Shown in pieces: positions 1 through 9,045 of a stretch of 64,000 nucleotides of DNA (position 1 is the first letter of the stretch; each line of letters starts with the position of its first letter). The notes below the pieces were generated by a model, which saw only the letters and a program-made list of their open reading frames with translations, had not been told where the DNA came from and did not search any database. The DNA comes from Aquimarina acroporae (GTDB lineage Bacteria > Bacteroidota > Bacteroidia > Flavobacteriales > Flavobacteriaceae), in contig NZ_JALPRE010000009.1 in the NCBI RefSeq assembly GCF_023195925.1, positions 310,001-374,000 on the forward strand, written 5' to 3'. The position numbers and the translations under genes were made by a program.

Positions 1-250
1 TTATAGTGTTATACCATGGCATCTCAATAGGAGCTATCCCATTAAAACCTGCGTACGAAACCAAATGAGCTTCGTGAGCCGTAGATACATGAGCAACAGT
101 TTCTTTCCAGATAGCTCCAGGAGTAGTAAAACCTGGTAGATATATTACAGGATTTCCTTTTCCTATAACTTCTACTTTAATTGAGGATGATTGACTATAT
201 CCTAAACTTACAATTGCGAATAAAAGGAATGTAATTTTTAGTGCTTTCAT
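1..250 (-). CDS. Secreted alpha/beta-hydrolase-like protein, 3' end beyond window
   Basis: This reading frame starts at the ATG complementary to 248-250 and runs off the left edge, so only about 83 N-terminal residues are visible. Residues 1-18 form a signal peptide (MKAL, then a hydrophobic run ending GYSQ). The mature part begins with a short strand and then VIYLPGFTTPG, which resembles the first strand and oxyanion-hole loop of alpha/beta hydrolases. A segment with HEAHLVSYAGF follows, like the second strand of such folds. The nucleophile elbow is outside the window, so activity cannot be judged. A periplasmic or exported hydrolase is the most likely reading. The fold call rests on this short stretch only. 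Confidence 0.6.
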   Translation of the reverse strand, partial: MKALKITFLLFAIVSLGYSQSSSIKVEVIGKGNPVIYLPGFTTPGAIWKETVAHVSTAHEAHLVSYAGFNGIAPIEMPWYNTI

Positions 251-347
251 GATATTTTATGTTTTGTTTTTCCCTTTGATACAAAAAGCTCGAAATTGTT
301 ACAGGTGATCAAAAAAAATATAAAATACGGTCTAAAAATGCTCTGTC

Positions 348-986
348 TTATTGTTTTACTTTCCTATTCCAATAGATAATATAGAACGTTCCGAGAATTG
401 AAGGTGTAATCCATGCTATAAGACTTCCGATTCCGATTCCAGCAACTATAAATGCGGTTATAGAAGCTATAAATGCTCCTATCATTTTTCCTATATGATT
501 TTTGAGCCATGCATTTTTCGATGTTGAGAAAGTAGTATAAAACTTAAAATCTTTTATCGTCATGAAAGCTCCGAAAACTCCAAAAAATAAAAACAATACA
601 CTATTATCTATGGCATTTGTAATACCGTAAATACCTATAATAATCATAACTATTGAAAAGAATAGCATGGCACCTGAAATAAGTTTATCTAAAAGGTTAG
701 CTCCTTTTTTATGTTTGTTTTTGAATGAAAGTGCTCTGTTGCCGGCTAAAACCAGATAAATAGTAAATAATCCTATTAAAAAAAGAAATAGATTTTTATG
801 ATTTGGTAACCAGCAAATAGGCAACGATATGAGTGAGCTACCAATCATTCCTATTGAAAATAGTTTTCCAAATTTTTTATGAAAAGAACTACCTTTTTTG
901 GTGATGACACTGAATAATCCAGATATTAAACCAAGTCCCCCTAGAAAAGCATGAATGTAAATTAAAATTGTTATTGTTTGTTCCAT
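348..986 (-). CDS. Multipass inner-membrane protein, DUF2306-like
   Basis: This 212-residue protein has about seven hydrophobic segments, near residues 5-28, 42-60, 67-88, 98-122, 128-147, 165-184 and 186-207. No catalytic motif is visible. The first helix (TITILIYIHAFLGGLGLISG) and the following basic loop before a second helix resemble small Bacteroidota membrane proteins of the DUF2306 type, whose function is not known. The gene stands alone, with about 97 bp to the partial hydrolase downstream and 166 bp to the nitrilase gene upstream, so it is probably its own transcription unit. The family label is a resemblance from memory and is uncertain. That it is an integral membrane protein is clear. 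Confidence 0.6.
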   Translation of the reverse strand: MEQTITILIYIHAFLGGLGLISGLFSVITKKGSSFHKKFGKLFSIGMIGSSLISLPICWLPNHKNLFLFLIGLFTIYLVLAGNRALSFKNKHKKGANLLDKLISGAMLFFSIVMIIIGIYGITNAIDNSVLFLFFGVFGAFMTIKDFKFYTTFSTSKNAWLKNHIGKMIGAFIASITAFIVAGIGIGSLIAWITPSILGTFYIIYWNRKVKQ

Positions 987-1152
987 AGATATTTTTGACG
1001 GTTGTTTACTTATGGAACCAAAGATTGGGTTTTAGTTTTGAATTTCAATATTTTAATTACCGAATTGTAGATATTTATAGACAAACAGTAGATTATATAA
1101 AATTTTCTCTGTAGAAGTGTGAAACTACTATAAAAGAAAAATCCTTGCCCTT

Positions 1153-2076
1153 TTATTTTTCATGTTTTATATCAGGCTGACCTTTTATTTCTAAATGAAA
1201 TATATCATCCCTTGAATAATGTCCGATAACATCAAAATCTAATTTACTCTGTTGTATTTCTTCCAGATTCAATTCGGCTACGAGTACACCTGTGCTATTA
1301 AATAATGGGCCTTTAATGACTTTTCCCAAGGGAGAAACGATTATGCTCCCTCCGGGACACATATTTTCAGGTTCCTCATGTACTAAATGCTGATATTCTT
1401 TAGGGTACATAGATTTTGTGAAGTATTGATTACAACCAAGTACAAAACACCTTCCTTCTAATGCGATGTGTTTCATGGTAGATGTCCATTCCTCTCGTGA
1501 ATCTGCGGTAGGAGCAATATAAATTTCTACTCCTTGTTTATACATCGACATTCTGGCCAATGGCATATAATTCTCCCAACAAATAAGTCCACCTAATTTT
1601 CCAATGTTAGTTTTGAATGTGACCAAAGAATCACCAGCAGCTTCACCCCAGATTACTCTTTCGGTGCCGGTAGGTTTAATTTTTCTGTGTACACCTAGTA
1701 GACCTTCTTTAGGAGAAATATAAAGCATAGAACAATACAAACTGCCGTTGCTGTCTATTTTTTCGGTAACTCCTACTACCAGGTATATGTTCTGCGATTT
1801 TGATAATTTTTCTAATCTGATAAGGTCATTACTATTAATATCAAAACTATTTTGGTAATATTTTGAATATAGAGCTCTTCCTTCCTTGGTTCTACTTCCA
1901 ATAATAGCTCCAAACGAAAAACCTCTAGGATATCCTGGGATAAATGATTCTGGAAATACCAATAGTTCACATCCTGTTGCAGCCTGTTCCTTAGTAATGG
2001 CTTCGATTTTTTGTAATGTTTTTTCTTTATCAAAAAAAACAGGACTATCTTGAACTAAACCTACTTTAACTTTCAT
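1153..2076 (-). CDS. Nitrilase-family carbon-nitrogen hydrolase
   Basis: This 307-residue cytoplasmic enzyme belongs to the nitrilase superfamily. The catalytic triad is visible: Glu43 in FPESFIPGYPRG, Lys132 in HRKIKPT, and Cys166 in GGLICWENY. The PGYPRG segment after the Glu and the CWENYMPL context match true nitrilases (R-CN to carboxylate plus ammonia) better than amidases or carbamoylputrescine hydrolases. The substrate cannot be told. It is the last gene of a tight minus-strand block, 28 bp after an arginase-fold gene, so two ammonia- or urea-releasing hydrolases lie side by side downstream of a transporter. This suggests a nitrogen-compound salvage role. The length is normal for the family. 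Confidence 0.88.
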   Translation of the reverse strand: MKVKVGLVQDSPVFFDKEKTLQKIEAITKEQAATGCELLVFPESFIPGYPRGFSFGAIIGSRTKEGRALYSKYYQNSFDINSNDLIRLEKLSKSQNIYLVVGVTEKIDSNGSLYCSMLYISPKEGLLGVHRKIKPTGTERVIWGEAAGDSLVTFKTNIGKLGGLICWENYMPLARMSMYKQGVEIYIAPTADSREEWTSTMKHIALEGRCFVLGCNQYFTKSMYPKEYQHLVHEEPENMCPGGSIIVSPLGKVIKGPLFNSTGVLVAELNLEEIQQSKLDFDVIGHYSRDDIFHLEIKGQPDIKHEK

Positions 2077-2104
2077 AATCTAAGATATCTTTAAATAAAA
2101 ATCA

Positions 2105-2914
2105 TTAGTCTTTTATTAATAGTTGAATAATACCTTCGATAGGTTTTAATTCGTTCGATTTGGTAGTTATAGACTCCAAAACACTGCTTCCTACGATTTC
2201 AAAGGTGTCAGTAAGTGCTGTAATACAAGCTTCTGCCTCAGCAATAGAAATGCCTTTGGGTACCTGATAATAGGTTTTGTCATAGTCCTGAGGCTCTAAA
2301 CAATCAAAATCAAAATGAAGATATAATTGAGTAATGTTTTTAGAAGATAACAGAGCTATTAGTTCTTGAATGTTAGTTTTTTTAGGAGCGTATATACCAT
2401 CTTTTTGTATTCGGTTTAATTCGGTATTATCGATATCTCTGAGTCCTACATAATGAATTTGTGATGCATCTATGGCTGAAAAAAGCAAGTTATTCATGCT
2501 AGGTTCACCTTCACCCAAAAGGGTTCTAAGTGGCATACCATGAAAATTACAGCTGGGAGAATCGCAAGGGCGATTAATATCTGCATGGGCATCAAACCAA
2601 ATAACTCCTAAATTAGGATACTTATAATTTAAATAAGAAACAGGAACAATCTCTAATCCACAATCACCACCAATAGTTTTTATCCAATCGGGTTGATTTA
2701 AATATATTTCTTGCTTTAGCCTTCCCAATTGTTCCACAATAGCATCATAATTATTGATGTAATGTTTTTGAATACCCGTTGAGCCGGCAGTAATATCTGA
2801 TAATGAAATATTGATAAAATCAGGATCATTTACATATTGCAATATCGTATATGCACCAGATTCGATATGCTCTCCTGTACCTGAACCTTGCCATTGCGGG
2901 AAATAAATTTTCAT
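2105..2914 (-). CDS. Arginase/agmatinase-fold ureohydrolase with altered metal site
   Basis: This 269-residue protein has the ureohydrolase fold. The second metal motif is intact at residues 108-112 (DAHAD), and the third is present as Asp202 and Asp204 in HFDFDCLEP, with Glu247 further on. The first motif, normally GGDHS and carrying a manganese-ligand His, reads GGDCG here, placing Cys85 at the ligand position. Arginases hydrolyse arginine and agmatinases hydrolyse agmatine, both releasing urea. The changed ligand could mean a different metal, lower activity or a different guanidino substrate. It sits 11 bp after a DUF2867 gene and 28 bp before the nitrilase. The fold is secure, the reaction is not. 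Confidence 0.82.
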   Translation of the reverse strand: MKIYFPQWQGSGTGEHIESGAYTILQYVNDPDFINISLSDITAGSTGIQKHYINNYDAIVEQLGRLKQEIYLNQPDWIKTIGGDCGLEIVPVSYLNYKYPNLGVIWFDAHADINRPCDSPSCNFHGMPLRTLLGEGEPSMNNLLFSAIDASQIHYVGLRDIDNTELNRIQKDGIYAPKKTNIQELIALLSSKNITQLYLHFDFDCLEPQDYDKTYYQVPKGISIAEAEACITALTDTFEIVGSSVLESITTKSNELKPIEGIIQLLIKD

Positions 2915-2925
2915 AAACTATTGAT

Positions 2926-3444
2926 CTAACGTTCTAATTCTTTTAATGTTCTTTTTAGCATATTTCTTACGATTATTTTATGGAAAGGCTTTACGGGTAA
3001 AAAATACAATTTACCTAACCAGTTATTAAATGTAACTAATGTAGAAATAGTTAGCGCTTTTTGATCGTTCTGTGGTTGAAGTAATAGAGATACTCTAAAA
3101 TCAAGATGGCTATCATCTTCTCCCATTATGATTTCATTTTCGTTTTTATCATATATTTTGAAAATACCAACCGATTGCCCTTTTTTAAAATCAAAATCCT
3201 CATTTTGCAGGTTTCTTTTAGTAATGGAGCCTCCTGTTTTAAGTCCGAAAACTGATACGATAGTATTGCGTAATGTCATAAGCGCACCTACCCATTTGGG
3301 GGCTGATAGAAAAAAAGCTTTTCCCAACTCCTTCTGGGTAATAACTTCAGAAGAAGAAAAATTACTCTTATAGCTATCGGCATAGTCAAAAGCTGTTCCA
3401 AACAATATAGAATTCTCAGGCAAGGTGGTTTTAAAAACCTTCAT
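2926..3444 (-). CDS. DUF2867 family protein
   Basis: This 172-residue soluble protein has no signal peptide or membrane helix. The pattern of an N-terminal half with YADSY, then KWVGALMTLRNTIVSVFGLK, and a C-terminal TLVTFNNWLGKLYFLPVKPFHKIIVRNML segment is that of DUF2867 proteins. These are thought to have a lipid- or ligand-binding (START-like) fold and have no assigned reaction. It lies 2 bp after the M1 peptidase-like gene and 11 bp before the arginase-fold gene, so it is almost surely co-transcribed with them. Nothing in the sequence indicates a specific role in the operon. Confidence 0.7.
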   Translation of the reverse strand: MKVFKTTLPENSILFGTAFDYADSYKSNFSSSEVITQKELGKAFFLSAPKWVGALMTLRNTIVSVFGLKTGGSITKRNLQNEDFDFKKGQSVGIFKIYDKNENEIIMGEDDSHLDFRVSLLLQPQNDQKALTISTLVTFNNWLGKLYFLPVKPFHKIIVRNMLKRTLKELER

Positions 3445-3446
3445 CT

Positions 3447-5066
3447 TTATGATTTTATATTGACATAAAAATTAGTATCAATTTGGATTGTATTTCCTTT
3501 AAAACTTTTGGTTTGCCATTTAGCATTTGGGTGTATCCAATATGGATTTTCATCTACAAAAATGCGTACAGGCATATTAAATTTTTCAACAATATTAGTA
3601 TATCGATAATTCAGTTCTCCGTTCTTAAAGGTATATTCAAGTACAGGGATTTTCGTAGTTCTAAGGTATTGATTAAAGAACTCGGTTAAATCAATATTAG
3701 TAGCTTTACTGATGTAATCTTCAATCTGCTTGGTAGTAACCGTCTGGTGATAAAAATCTTTATTAAGGCCTCTTAGAATAGATCTCCATTTTTCATCATC
3801 CTCGATAAGTTGTCTTAAGGTATGCAACATATTGGCACCTTTATAATACATATCACTAGATCCTTCTTGGTTCACATTATAGGTGCCAATAATAGGGCGG
3901 TCATTTTGGATATTTCTTCTTGTACCTATAACATATTCTGCAGAAGCTTTTTTTCCGTGATAATAATCGAGGAAGAGGTTCTCTGAGTATGCTGTAAATC
4001 CTTCATGAATCCACATGTCTGCGGCATCTTTATGGGTGATGTTATTAGCAAACCATTCATGGCCAGCTTCATGAATGATGATAAAATCAAATTTCAATCC
4101 CCATCCACTACCAGAAAGATCTCGGCCAAGATATCCATTCTTATATTTATTTCCATAGGTGACAGAACTTTGATGTTCCATACCTAAATAAGGCACTTCT
4201 ACCAACTTAAAACTATCCTCATAAAAGGGATAAGGTCCAAACCAATGTTCGAAGGCTTTCATCATTTTTGGTGCGTCCTTAAATTGTTTTTTAGCTTTTT
4301 CTAAATTGTCTTTTAGAACATAATAATCCATATCCAGAGTTCCTTTTTCTCCTTCATATTTTTCTCCAAAATGAACATAATCACCAATATTGATATTTAC
4401 TCCGTAGTTGTTGATAGGGTTATTTACAAACCAATGGAAAGTTTTGGTATCATCATCGAGTTCTTCAATTTTACGAAGACGACCATTAGAAATATTCATT
4501 AACTCTTTGGGAACATTAACACTAATAAGTAAACTATCTACTTCATCGTACATATGATCTTTATTAGGCCACCAAACACTGGCTCCAAGACCTTGACAAG
4601 AAGAGGCTATAAAGTGTTTTCCATTTGTGTCTTTTTTCCATGAAATTCCTCCGTCCCACGGGGCATTTACAGCTTCTCTAGGCTTTCCGCTGTAATAAAC
4701 TTCAATCGCATTTACCTTGTTTTTCTCCTGATCTTTGACCAGAGTAATGAAATGCGCATTTCCATCAGAAGTGACCACTAGTTCTTTATTATCTTGAAGT
4801 ACTTTTTCAATCTTCAATGGCGGTTGAAGATCGATTTGTATTTTTTGATGTGGCTTGAGAACCCTATATTGAATAGTGTTTTTTCCGCTTATAGTTTTTT
4901 GATCAGGATCCACTTTTATATCCAAATGGTAATATGTGAGGTCCCACCAAATTCTTTCGGGAGTAATGGAACCTCGAAGGGTATCTTGTTTGCTAAATTT
5001 TGTTTCTTGAGCAAACATTGTCGATACTATACATGTAGTTATTAGATACAGATATAGTTTATTCAT
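3447..5066 (-). CDS. M1-family zinc metallopeptidase, exported
   Basis: This 539-residue protein has an N-terminal signal peptide of about 20 residues ending MFAQ, followed by the M1 N-terminal beta domain. The gluzincin site is complete: His332, Glu333 and His336 in HEAGHEWF, and the third ligand Glu355 in WIHEGFTAY. The exopeptidase motif, usually GAMEN, reads GMEHQ at 295-299, a variant seen in Bacteroidota M1 proteins. At 539 residues it lacks the long C-terminal helical domain of larger aminopeptidases. It would act in the periplasm or at the surface, releasing N-terminal residues from peptides. It lies 17 bp downstream of a Na+/solute symporter gene, which may import the products. Confidence 0.88.
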   Translation of the reverse strand: MNKLYLYLITTCIVSTMFAQETKFSKQDTLRGSITPERIWWDLTYYHLDIKVDPDQKTISGKNTIQYRVLKPHQKIQIDLQPPLKIEKVLQDNKELVVTSDGNAHFITLVKDQEKNKVNAIEVYYSGKPREAVNAPWDGGISWKKDTNGKHFIASSCQGLGASVWWPNKDHMYDEVDSLLISVNVPKELMNISNGRLRKIEELDDDTKTFHWFVNNPINNYGVNINIGDYVHFGEKYEGEKGTLDMDYYVLKDNLEKAKKQFKDAPKMMKAFEHWFGPYPFYEDSFKLVEVPYLGMEHQSSVTYGNKYKNGYLGRDLSGSGWGLKFDFIIIHEAGHEWFANNITHKDAADMWIHEGFTAYSENLFLDYYHGKKASAEYVIGTRRNIQNDRPIIGTYNVNQEGSSDMYYKGANMLHTLRQLIEDDEKWRSILRGLNKDFYHQTVTTKQIEDYISKATNIDLTEFFNQYLRTTKIPVLEYTFKNGELNYRYTNIVEKFNMPVRIFVDENPYWIHPNAKWQTKSFKGNTIQIDTNFYVNIKS

Positions 5067-5083
5067 TTGTTATGTAATGAAAG

Positions 5084-7024
5084 TTATAAAATAGTCGCTT
5101 TAATTTTCTTCCACAACTTAGTTAAAATGTAGGTAGCAACTATAACAACTATTGTTAAAATAATTGCAAAAGTGTACTGCCCATAAATCCAATATCCCAT
5201 CGCAAAAAGCACACCATAGATTAAAATACAACCAACGATCATTGCCAGAATACCTGAAGGAACACTCCATGTGCTGTTACCGTTTTGAATATTTTCTTGT
5301 TGTTTTTGAGCTTTTTGTAGGGTATTTTTCCAACCTGGGCCACCTGGTTGAATTTTCTTATAAAAGTCAAATAGTACTTTGTCGTCTTCAGGTTTCGTTA
5401 AAAAAGTAACAAGTAACCAAATGATCGAAGTGATCCCTACTACCATAGGGTATTTGGACCAGCCAGGAAGCATTCCTTCTCCAAATAAGGCAAGATTAAC
5501 AGTTTCTAAACTAAAAACAATGGAAACGATTCCAGAAGCAAACATTGCTGATATTTCACTCCAGGCATTAATTCTCCACCAAAACCAACGTAATATAAAG
5601 ATTAGTCCCGTTCCTGCACCAAACATGATGATATAGTCAAATAATTGTTTGGCGTTGGTAAGTAATAATGCTAAAGCGGCACTAAGAACCATTAATATGG
5701 CTGTCGAAATTCTACCAACAAGTACCAATTCTTTTTCTGATGCTTTTTTGTTGATTTGTTGGGTGTAAAAATCATTTACAATATAGGAAGATCCCCAGTT
5801 AAGATGCGTAGAGATGGTCGACATAAAAGCTGCGATAAGGGAGGCTAATACAATACCTAGTAGCCCAGATGGTAATCTGGTAAGCATTGCAGAATAGGCA
5901 ATGTCATGCCCGATTTTATCTTTTTGAACTTTGTCTTCGGGAAAAGCTTCTCGAATGGCAGTTAACCCCTCAGAAGCAAAGTAATATGTATCCATCCGTT
6001 TTTGTTCTTCGTCTGTAAGCGATCTTGTTTCGGCCAATTTTTGCATTTCAATATAATTGTGTTTGGCAGCTTCCATCGTATTTTGGTCATCTTTTGGATA
6101 CAATACCAGAGAGGCTAGTGCTACCAAAATCCACGGCCATGGTCGAATGGCATAATGCATTATGTTAAAGAAAAATGTTGCACCTATGGCATGATTTTCA
6201 TTTTTGGCAGCAAGCATTCTTTGCGCGATGTATCCACCACCTCCTGGCTCTGCACCGGGATACCAGGCACTCCACCATTGTACTGCTAAGGGTATGATAA
6301 GAAGAGAAATAAGTAATTCCGTATCATTGAAATCTGGTAATAGTGAAATTTTATCCGCTACTTGAGGATGTGTAATAAGATTTGTAACACCATCTACTTC
6401 TGGTAAATTAACGATATAATAAGCCGCGCCTATTGCACCAATCATTGCTGTAAAAAATAAGATGAAATCCGTATATACAACACCTTTGAAACCTCCTATA
6501 GCACTAAAAACAACAGTTACCACAGAAGCGATTCCCACGGTTTCCAGAGCAGTAAGTCCTAGCATCACTTGCCCAATTTTTATAGCTGCCAACGTAACTC
6601 CAGACATAGCAAGAACATTAAACACCACCCCTAAATATACAGCACGGAATCCTCGAAGAAAGTGAGCAGGTTTTCCGCCATATCTAAGATCATAAAATTC
6701 AATATCAGTATTTACATTAGATTTCCTCCATAACTTAGCATATACAAAAACTGTTAGTAATCCTGTAATTAAAAAAGCCCACCAGGCCCAGTTACCAGAA
6801 ACACCACCTTTTCTAACAATATCTGTAACCAAGTTAGGAGTATCTGTAGAAAACGTTGTTGCTACCATAGATAAACCTAATAGCCACCAAGGCATATTTC
6901 TACCTGATAAGAAAAATTCGCTTGTATTTTTTCCCGATTTTTTAGAAACGACAATTCCGATAATTAAAGTAAGGGTAAAAAAAGAAAATATTAGAACTAG
7001 GTCTAAAGTTGATAGTGTGATCAT
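5084..7024 (-). CDS. Sodium/solute symporter (SSS family)
   Basis: This 646-residue integral membrane protein has roughly 13-14 hydrophobic segments. The N-terminus shows the family pattern: a first helix, then SEFFLSGRNMPWW and FSTDTPNLV in the second helix region. Members co-transport Na+ with sugars, amino acids, vitamins or other small solutes. There is a hydrophilic insert of about 70 residues near 305-375, and an extra C-terminal pair of helices after a polar linker. The gene is 11 bp downstream of a LytTR regulator and 17 bp upstream of an M1 peptidase gene. The context fits amino-acid, peptide-derived or guanidino/nitrile solute uptake. GlcNAc import is an alternative, because the chitin locus starts next door. 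The substrate is not readable from sequence. Confidence 0.88.
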   Translation of the reverse strand: MITLSTLDLVLIFSFFTLTLIIGIVVSKKSGKNTSEFFLSGRNMPWWLLGLSMVATTFSTDTPNLVTDIVRKGGVSGNWAWWAFLITGLLTVFVYAKLWRKSNVNTDIEFYDLRYGGKPAHFLRGFRAVYLGVVFNVLAMSGVTLAAIKIGQVMLGLTALETVGIASVVTVVFSAIGGFKGVVYTDFILFFTAMIGAIGAAYYIVNLPEVDGVTNLITHPQVADKISLLPDFNDTELLISLLIIPLAVQWWSAWYPGAEPGGGGYIAQRMLAAKNENHAIGATFFFNIMHYAIRPWPWILVALASLVLYPKDDQNTMEAAKHNYIEMQKLAETRSLTDEEQKRMDTYYFASEGLTAIREAFPEDKVQKDKIGHDIAYSAMLTRLPSGLLGIVLASLIAAFMSTISTHLNWGSSYIVNDFYTQQINKKASEKELVLVGRISTAILMVLSAALALLLTNAKQLFDYIIMFGAGTGLIFILRWFWWRINAWSEISAMFASGIVSIVFSLETVNLALFGEGMLPGWSKYPMVVGITSIIWLLVTFLTKPEDDKVLFDFYKKIQPGGPGWKNTLQKAQKQQENIQNGNSTWSVPSGILAMIVGCILIYGVLFAMGYWIYGQYTFAIILTIVVIVATYILTKLWKKIKATIL

Positions 7025-7035
7025 AAAAATGATAT

Positions 7036-7761
7036 TTAAATATGTAAATCTTTGTTGTTGCTAAAAATGGTTTCTTTTACATGTTTAGCATAATTACGTC
7101 CAATAGGAATTCTTTTAGCATCTATTTCTACCAAATTTCCTTCAATAGATTTTATTTTATCTATAGCAATGGTGTAAGATCTATGAACGCGTATAAAATT
7201 AGAATTAGGTAATTCTTCAGTAATACCGGTAAGAGATTTATGGACAAGATAATTACCATGAGTCGTGATTACCTTGATGTAATCTTTAAGACTTTCTATG
7301 AATAGAATATCTTTTAAAAGTATTTTTACCAGTTTTTTGTCAACCTTAAGAAAAATAAAAGGTTCTTTGTTGCCCTGATATTCTTCATTTTTAGATTGAT
7401 TTTTATTTATAACCTGATTTAGTTTATTGATCGTTTTCAAAAAGCGATTAAAAGGAATGGGTTTAACCAAATAATCTAGAACATCTAATTCAAAACTTTC
7501 TACTGCGTATTCCCTGTAGGCTGTTGTGATAATAATTTGATAGTTGTTTCTACTGTTTTTTATGAAGTCTAATCCGTTCATACCGGGCATATTGATGTCA
7601 AGGAAAATTGCATCTACTTCCCCTTGTTCAATAATTTCTAAAGCTTCCAACGGATTATTAAAGGACCCGATTAGTTCTATGTTTTTAAATGAAGCTAAAT
7701 GCGATTCAATTACTTTTATCGCAAAAGGTTCATCATCGATTATAATGCATTTGACAATCAT
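7036..7761 (-). CDS. LytTR-family response regulator
   Basis: This 241-residue regulator has a receiver domain (about 1-120) and a LytTR DNA-binding domain (about 135-235). The receiver has the acidic pair Asp9-Asp10, phosphoacceptor Asp55 in FLDINMPG, Thr79 and Lys99 in LVKP. LytTR proteins bind direct repeats in promoter DNA through beta strands. The start codon overlaps the end of the sensor kinase gene by 4 bp, so the two are translationally coupled partners. The pair lies between the symporter operon it heads and the divergent susCD genes. Its targets are probably one or both of these units. Confidence 0.92.
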   Translation of the reverse strand: MIVKCIIIDDEPFAIKVIESHLASFKNIELIGSFNNPLEALEIIEQGEVDAIFLDINMPGMNGLDFIKNSRNNYQIIITTAYREYAVESFELDVLDYLVKPIPFNRFLKTINKLNQVINKNQSKNEEYQGNKEPFIFLKVDKKLVKILLKDILFIESLKDYIKVITTHGNYLVHKSLTGITEELPNSNFIRVHRSYTIAIDKIKSIEGNLVEIDAKRIPIGRNYAKHVKETIFSNNKDLHI

Positions 7762-8807
7762 ACTATGGGGATTTTTAGTAATACGTTAAACGTATCATCT
7801 ATTATTTTGGTCTCTAAAGAGTATTTGTTTTTATATAATAACTCTAATCTTCTTCTAACATTCTCAATACCAATACCTCGTTTTTTATCATTTATTTGAT
7901 TAGAGTTGAAATTGTTTTTTGCAGTAAAAATAAGTTGTTCATTTTTACTATTCTCAAAGTGAATATCTAGTTTTACGTTTTCATTGTTTCTGCTGCCATG
8001 TTTGAAACAATTTTCAATAAAAGGAAGTAGTAAAAGGGGAGGGATGGTAATATCATCTATATTTCCTTTTATTTGAATTTCTGAATTAACCTTTTCCCCA
8101 TGCCTAAGTCGTTCTAGTTCTAGATAACTTTGTATATAGTTAATTTCATTTAACAATCCTATTTTAGGTTCTTTAACGTCATATAGGACGTATTGCATAA
8201 TTTCTGATAGTTTTAAAACCACATCAGAGGCCTTCTCAGATTTCTCTATAGTTAGATAGTAAAGGTTGTTTAAGGTGTTAAAAAAGAAATGAGGTTGAAT
8301 TTGAGATTTTAAATATTTTAATTCTGTTTTGAGTTGAAGTTGTTTTAATTGAGCATTCTTTTTTCTTTCGGCAATCCAATCCATAGTAAGTTTTATAGCA
8401 GTGGCAAGAGCGACTACATAGACTTCACCGATAGTTACCGCAACAACATGATTGAAACTATATGCTTTTTGAGTTCCAATAGCTTCTGGCCAAATATTGC
8501 TGGTAACCAGTAAAAGGTTTAATTCAGTTCTAACAATATAGGCCACAGCAAGCGTTAATACAGAAGCCACAAAATAGACCGATATTTTCCTTTTTACGAT
8601 TAGTTTAGGAATTAGATAGTATATGTGAAAATAGGTAATAGGTATATGAATAAAAAACTCTACCAAATTTGATTTTAGAGAATATATATAATCATTAAAA
8701 TAACTTCCCCATCGAACAAAATTGATCAAAAAGTACCCAGCCCAAAATATAAAATGATACTTTATTGGCATACTGTTATCTTCATTTTTTACGTTCCATC
8801 CAAGCAT
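7758..8807 (-). CDS. LytS-type (HisKA_7TM/His_kinase family) sensor histidine kinase
   Basis: This 349-residue membrane kinase has four N-terminal transmembrane segments within residues 15-145, then a short coiled region rich in Lys, Gln and Leu. The phosphoacceptor box QIQPHFFFNTLNNL near 170 and the N-box PFIENCFKHG are present. The glycine-rich GIGIENVRRRLELLY motif completes the ATPase. There is no large extracellular sensing domain, so the stimulus may be sensed in the membrane or through a partner. It partners the overlapping LytTR regulator. ATG at 8807 is used. A second ATG at codon 13 (8771) is a reasonable alternative. Confidence 0.9.
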   Translation of the reverse strand: MLGWNVKNEDNSMPIKYHFIFWAGYFLINFVRWGSYFNDYIYSLKSNLVEFFIHIPITYFHIYYLIPKLIVKRKISVYFVASVLTLAVAYIVRTELNLLLVTSNIWPEAIGTQKAYSFNHVVAVTIGEVYVVALATAIKLTMDWIAERKKNAQLKQLQLKTELKYLKSQIQPHFFFNTLNNLYYLTIEKSEKASDVVLKLSEIMQYVLYDVKEPKIGLLNEINYIQSYLELERLRHGEKVNSEIQIKGNIDDITIPPLLLLPFIENCFKHGSRNNENVKLDIHFENSKNEQLIFTAKNNFNSNQINDKKRGIGIENVRRRLELLYKNKYSLETKIIDDTFNVLLKIPIV

Positions 8808-9045
8808 AGCGTTACGCTGTTTTTTATGATAAATTGTTAAAAAACGTGAAAAAATTATGTGTTTTTTTACTGAAAAACAAAATACTTTAGAGAATATTTC
8901 AAAAAGTACTCAATTCAAAAAACACTGATCTTAAGAAACGTGTCGTTTATTGTTTTTTTGGTGTTGTTTAGATATTTAATTTCTTTTTCCAGTTTATTCA
9001 TAAAACCTTTAAAACTGAAATAATCAAACAAATCAATTTAATTTC
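8808..9045. promoter_or_regulatory. Divergent control region between LytS/LytTR operon and susC
   Basis: This 238 bp AT-rich gap must carry the promoters for the minus-strand kinase operon and the plus-strand susCD genes. The heptamer AAACGTG occurs twice, at 8842-8848 and 8936-8942. The second copy is part of a perfect inverted repeat AAACG-TGT-CGTTT at 8936-8948. These are candidate regulator sites. No good TAnnTTTG -7 box was found for susC, which could mean an activator is needed. The operator role is inference. Confidence 0.4.

Noticed and set aside
1812-2033. 73-codon minus-strand frame inside the nitrilase gene
   Set aside because: Different frame within a well-supported gene; no motif.
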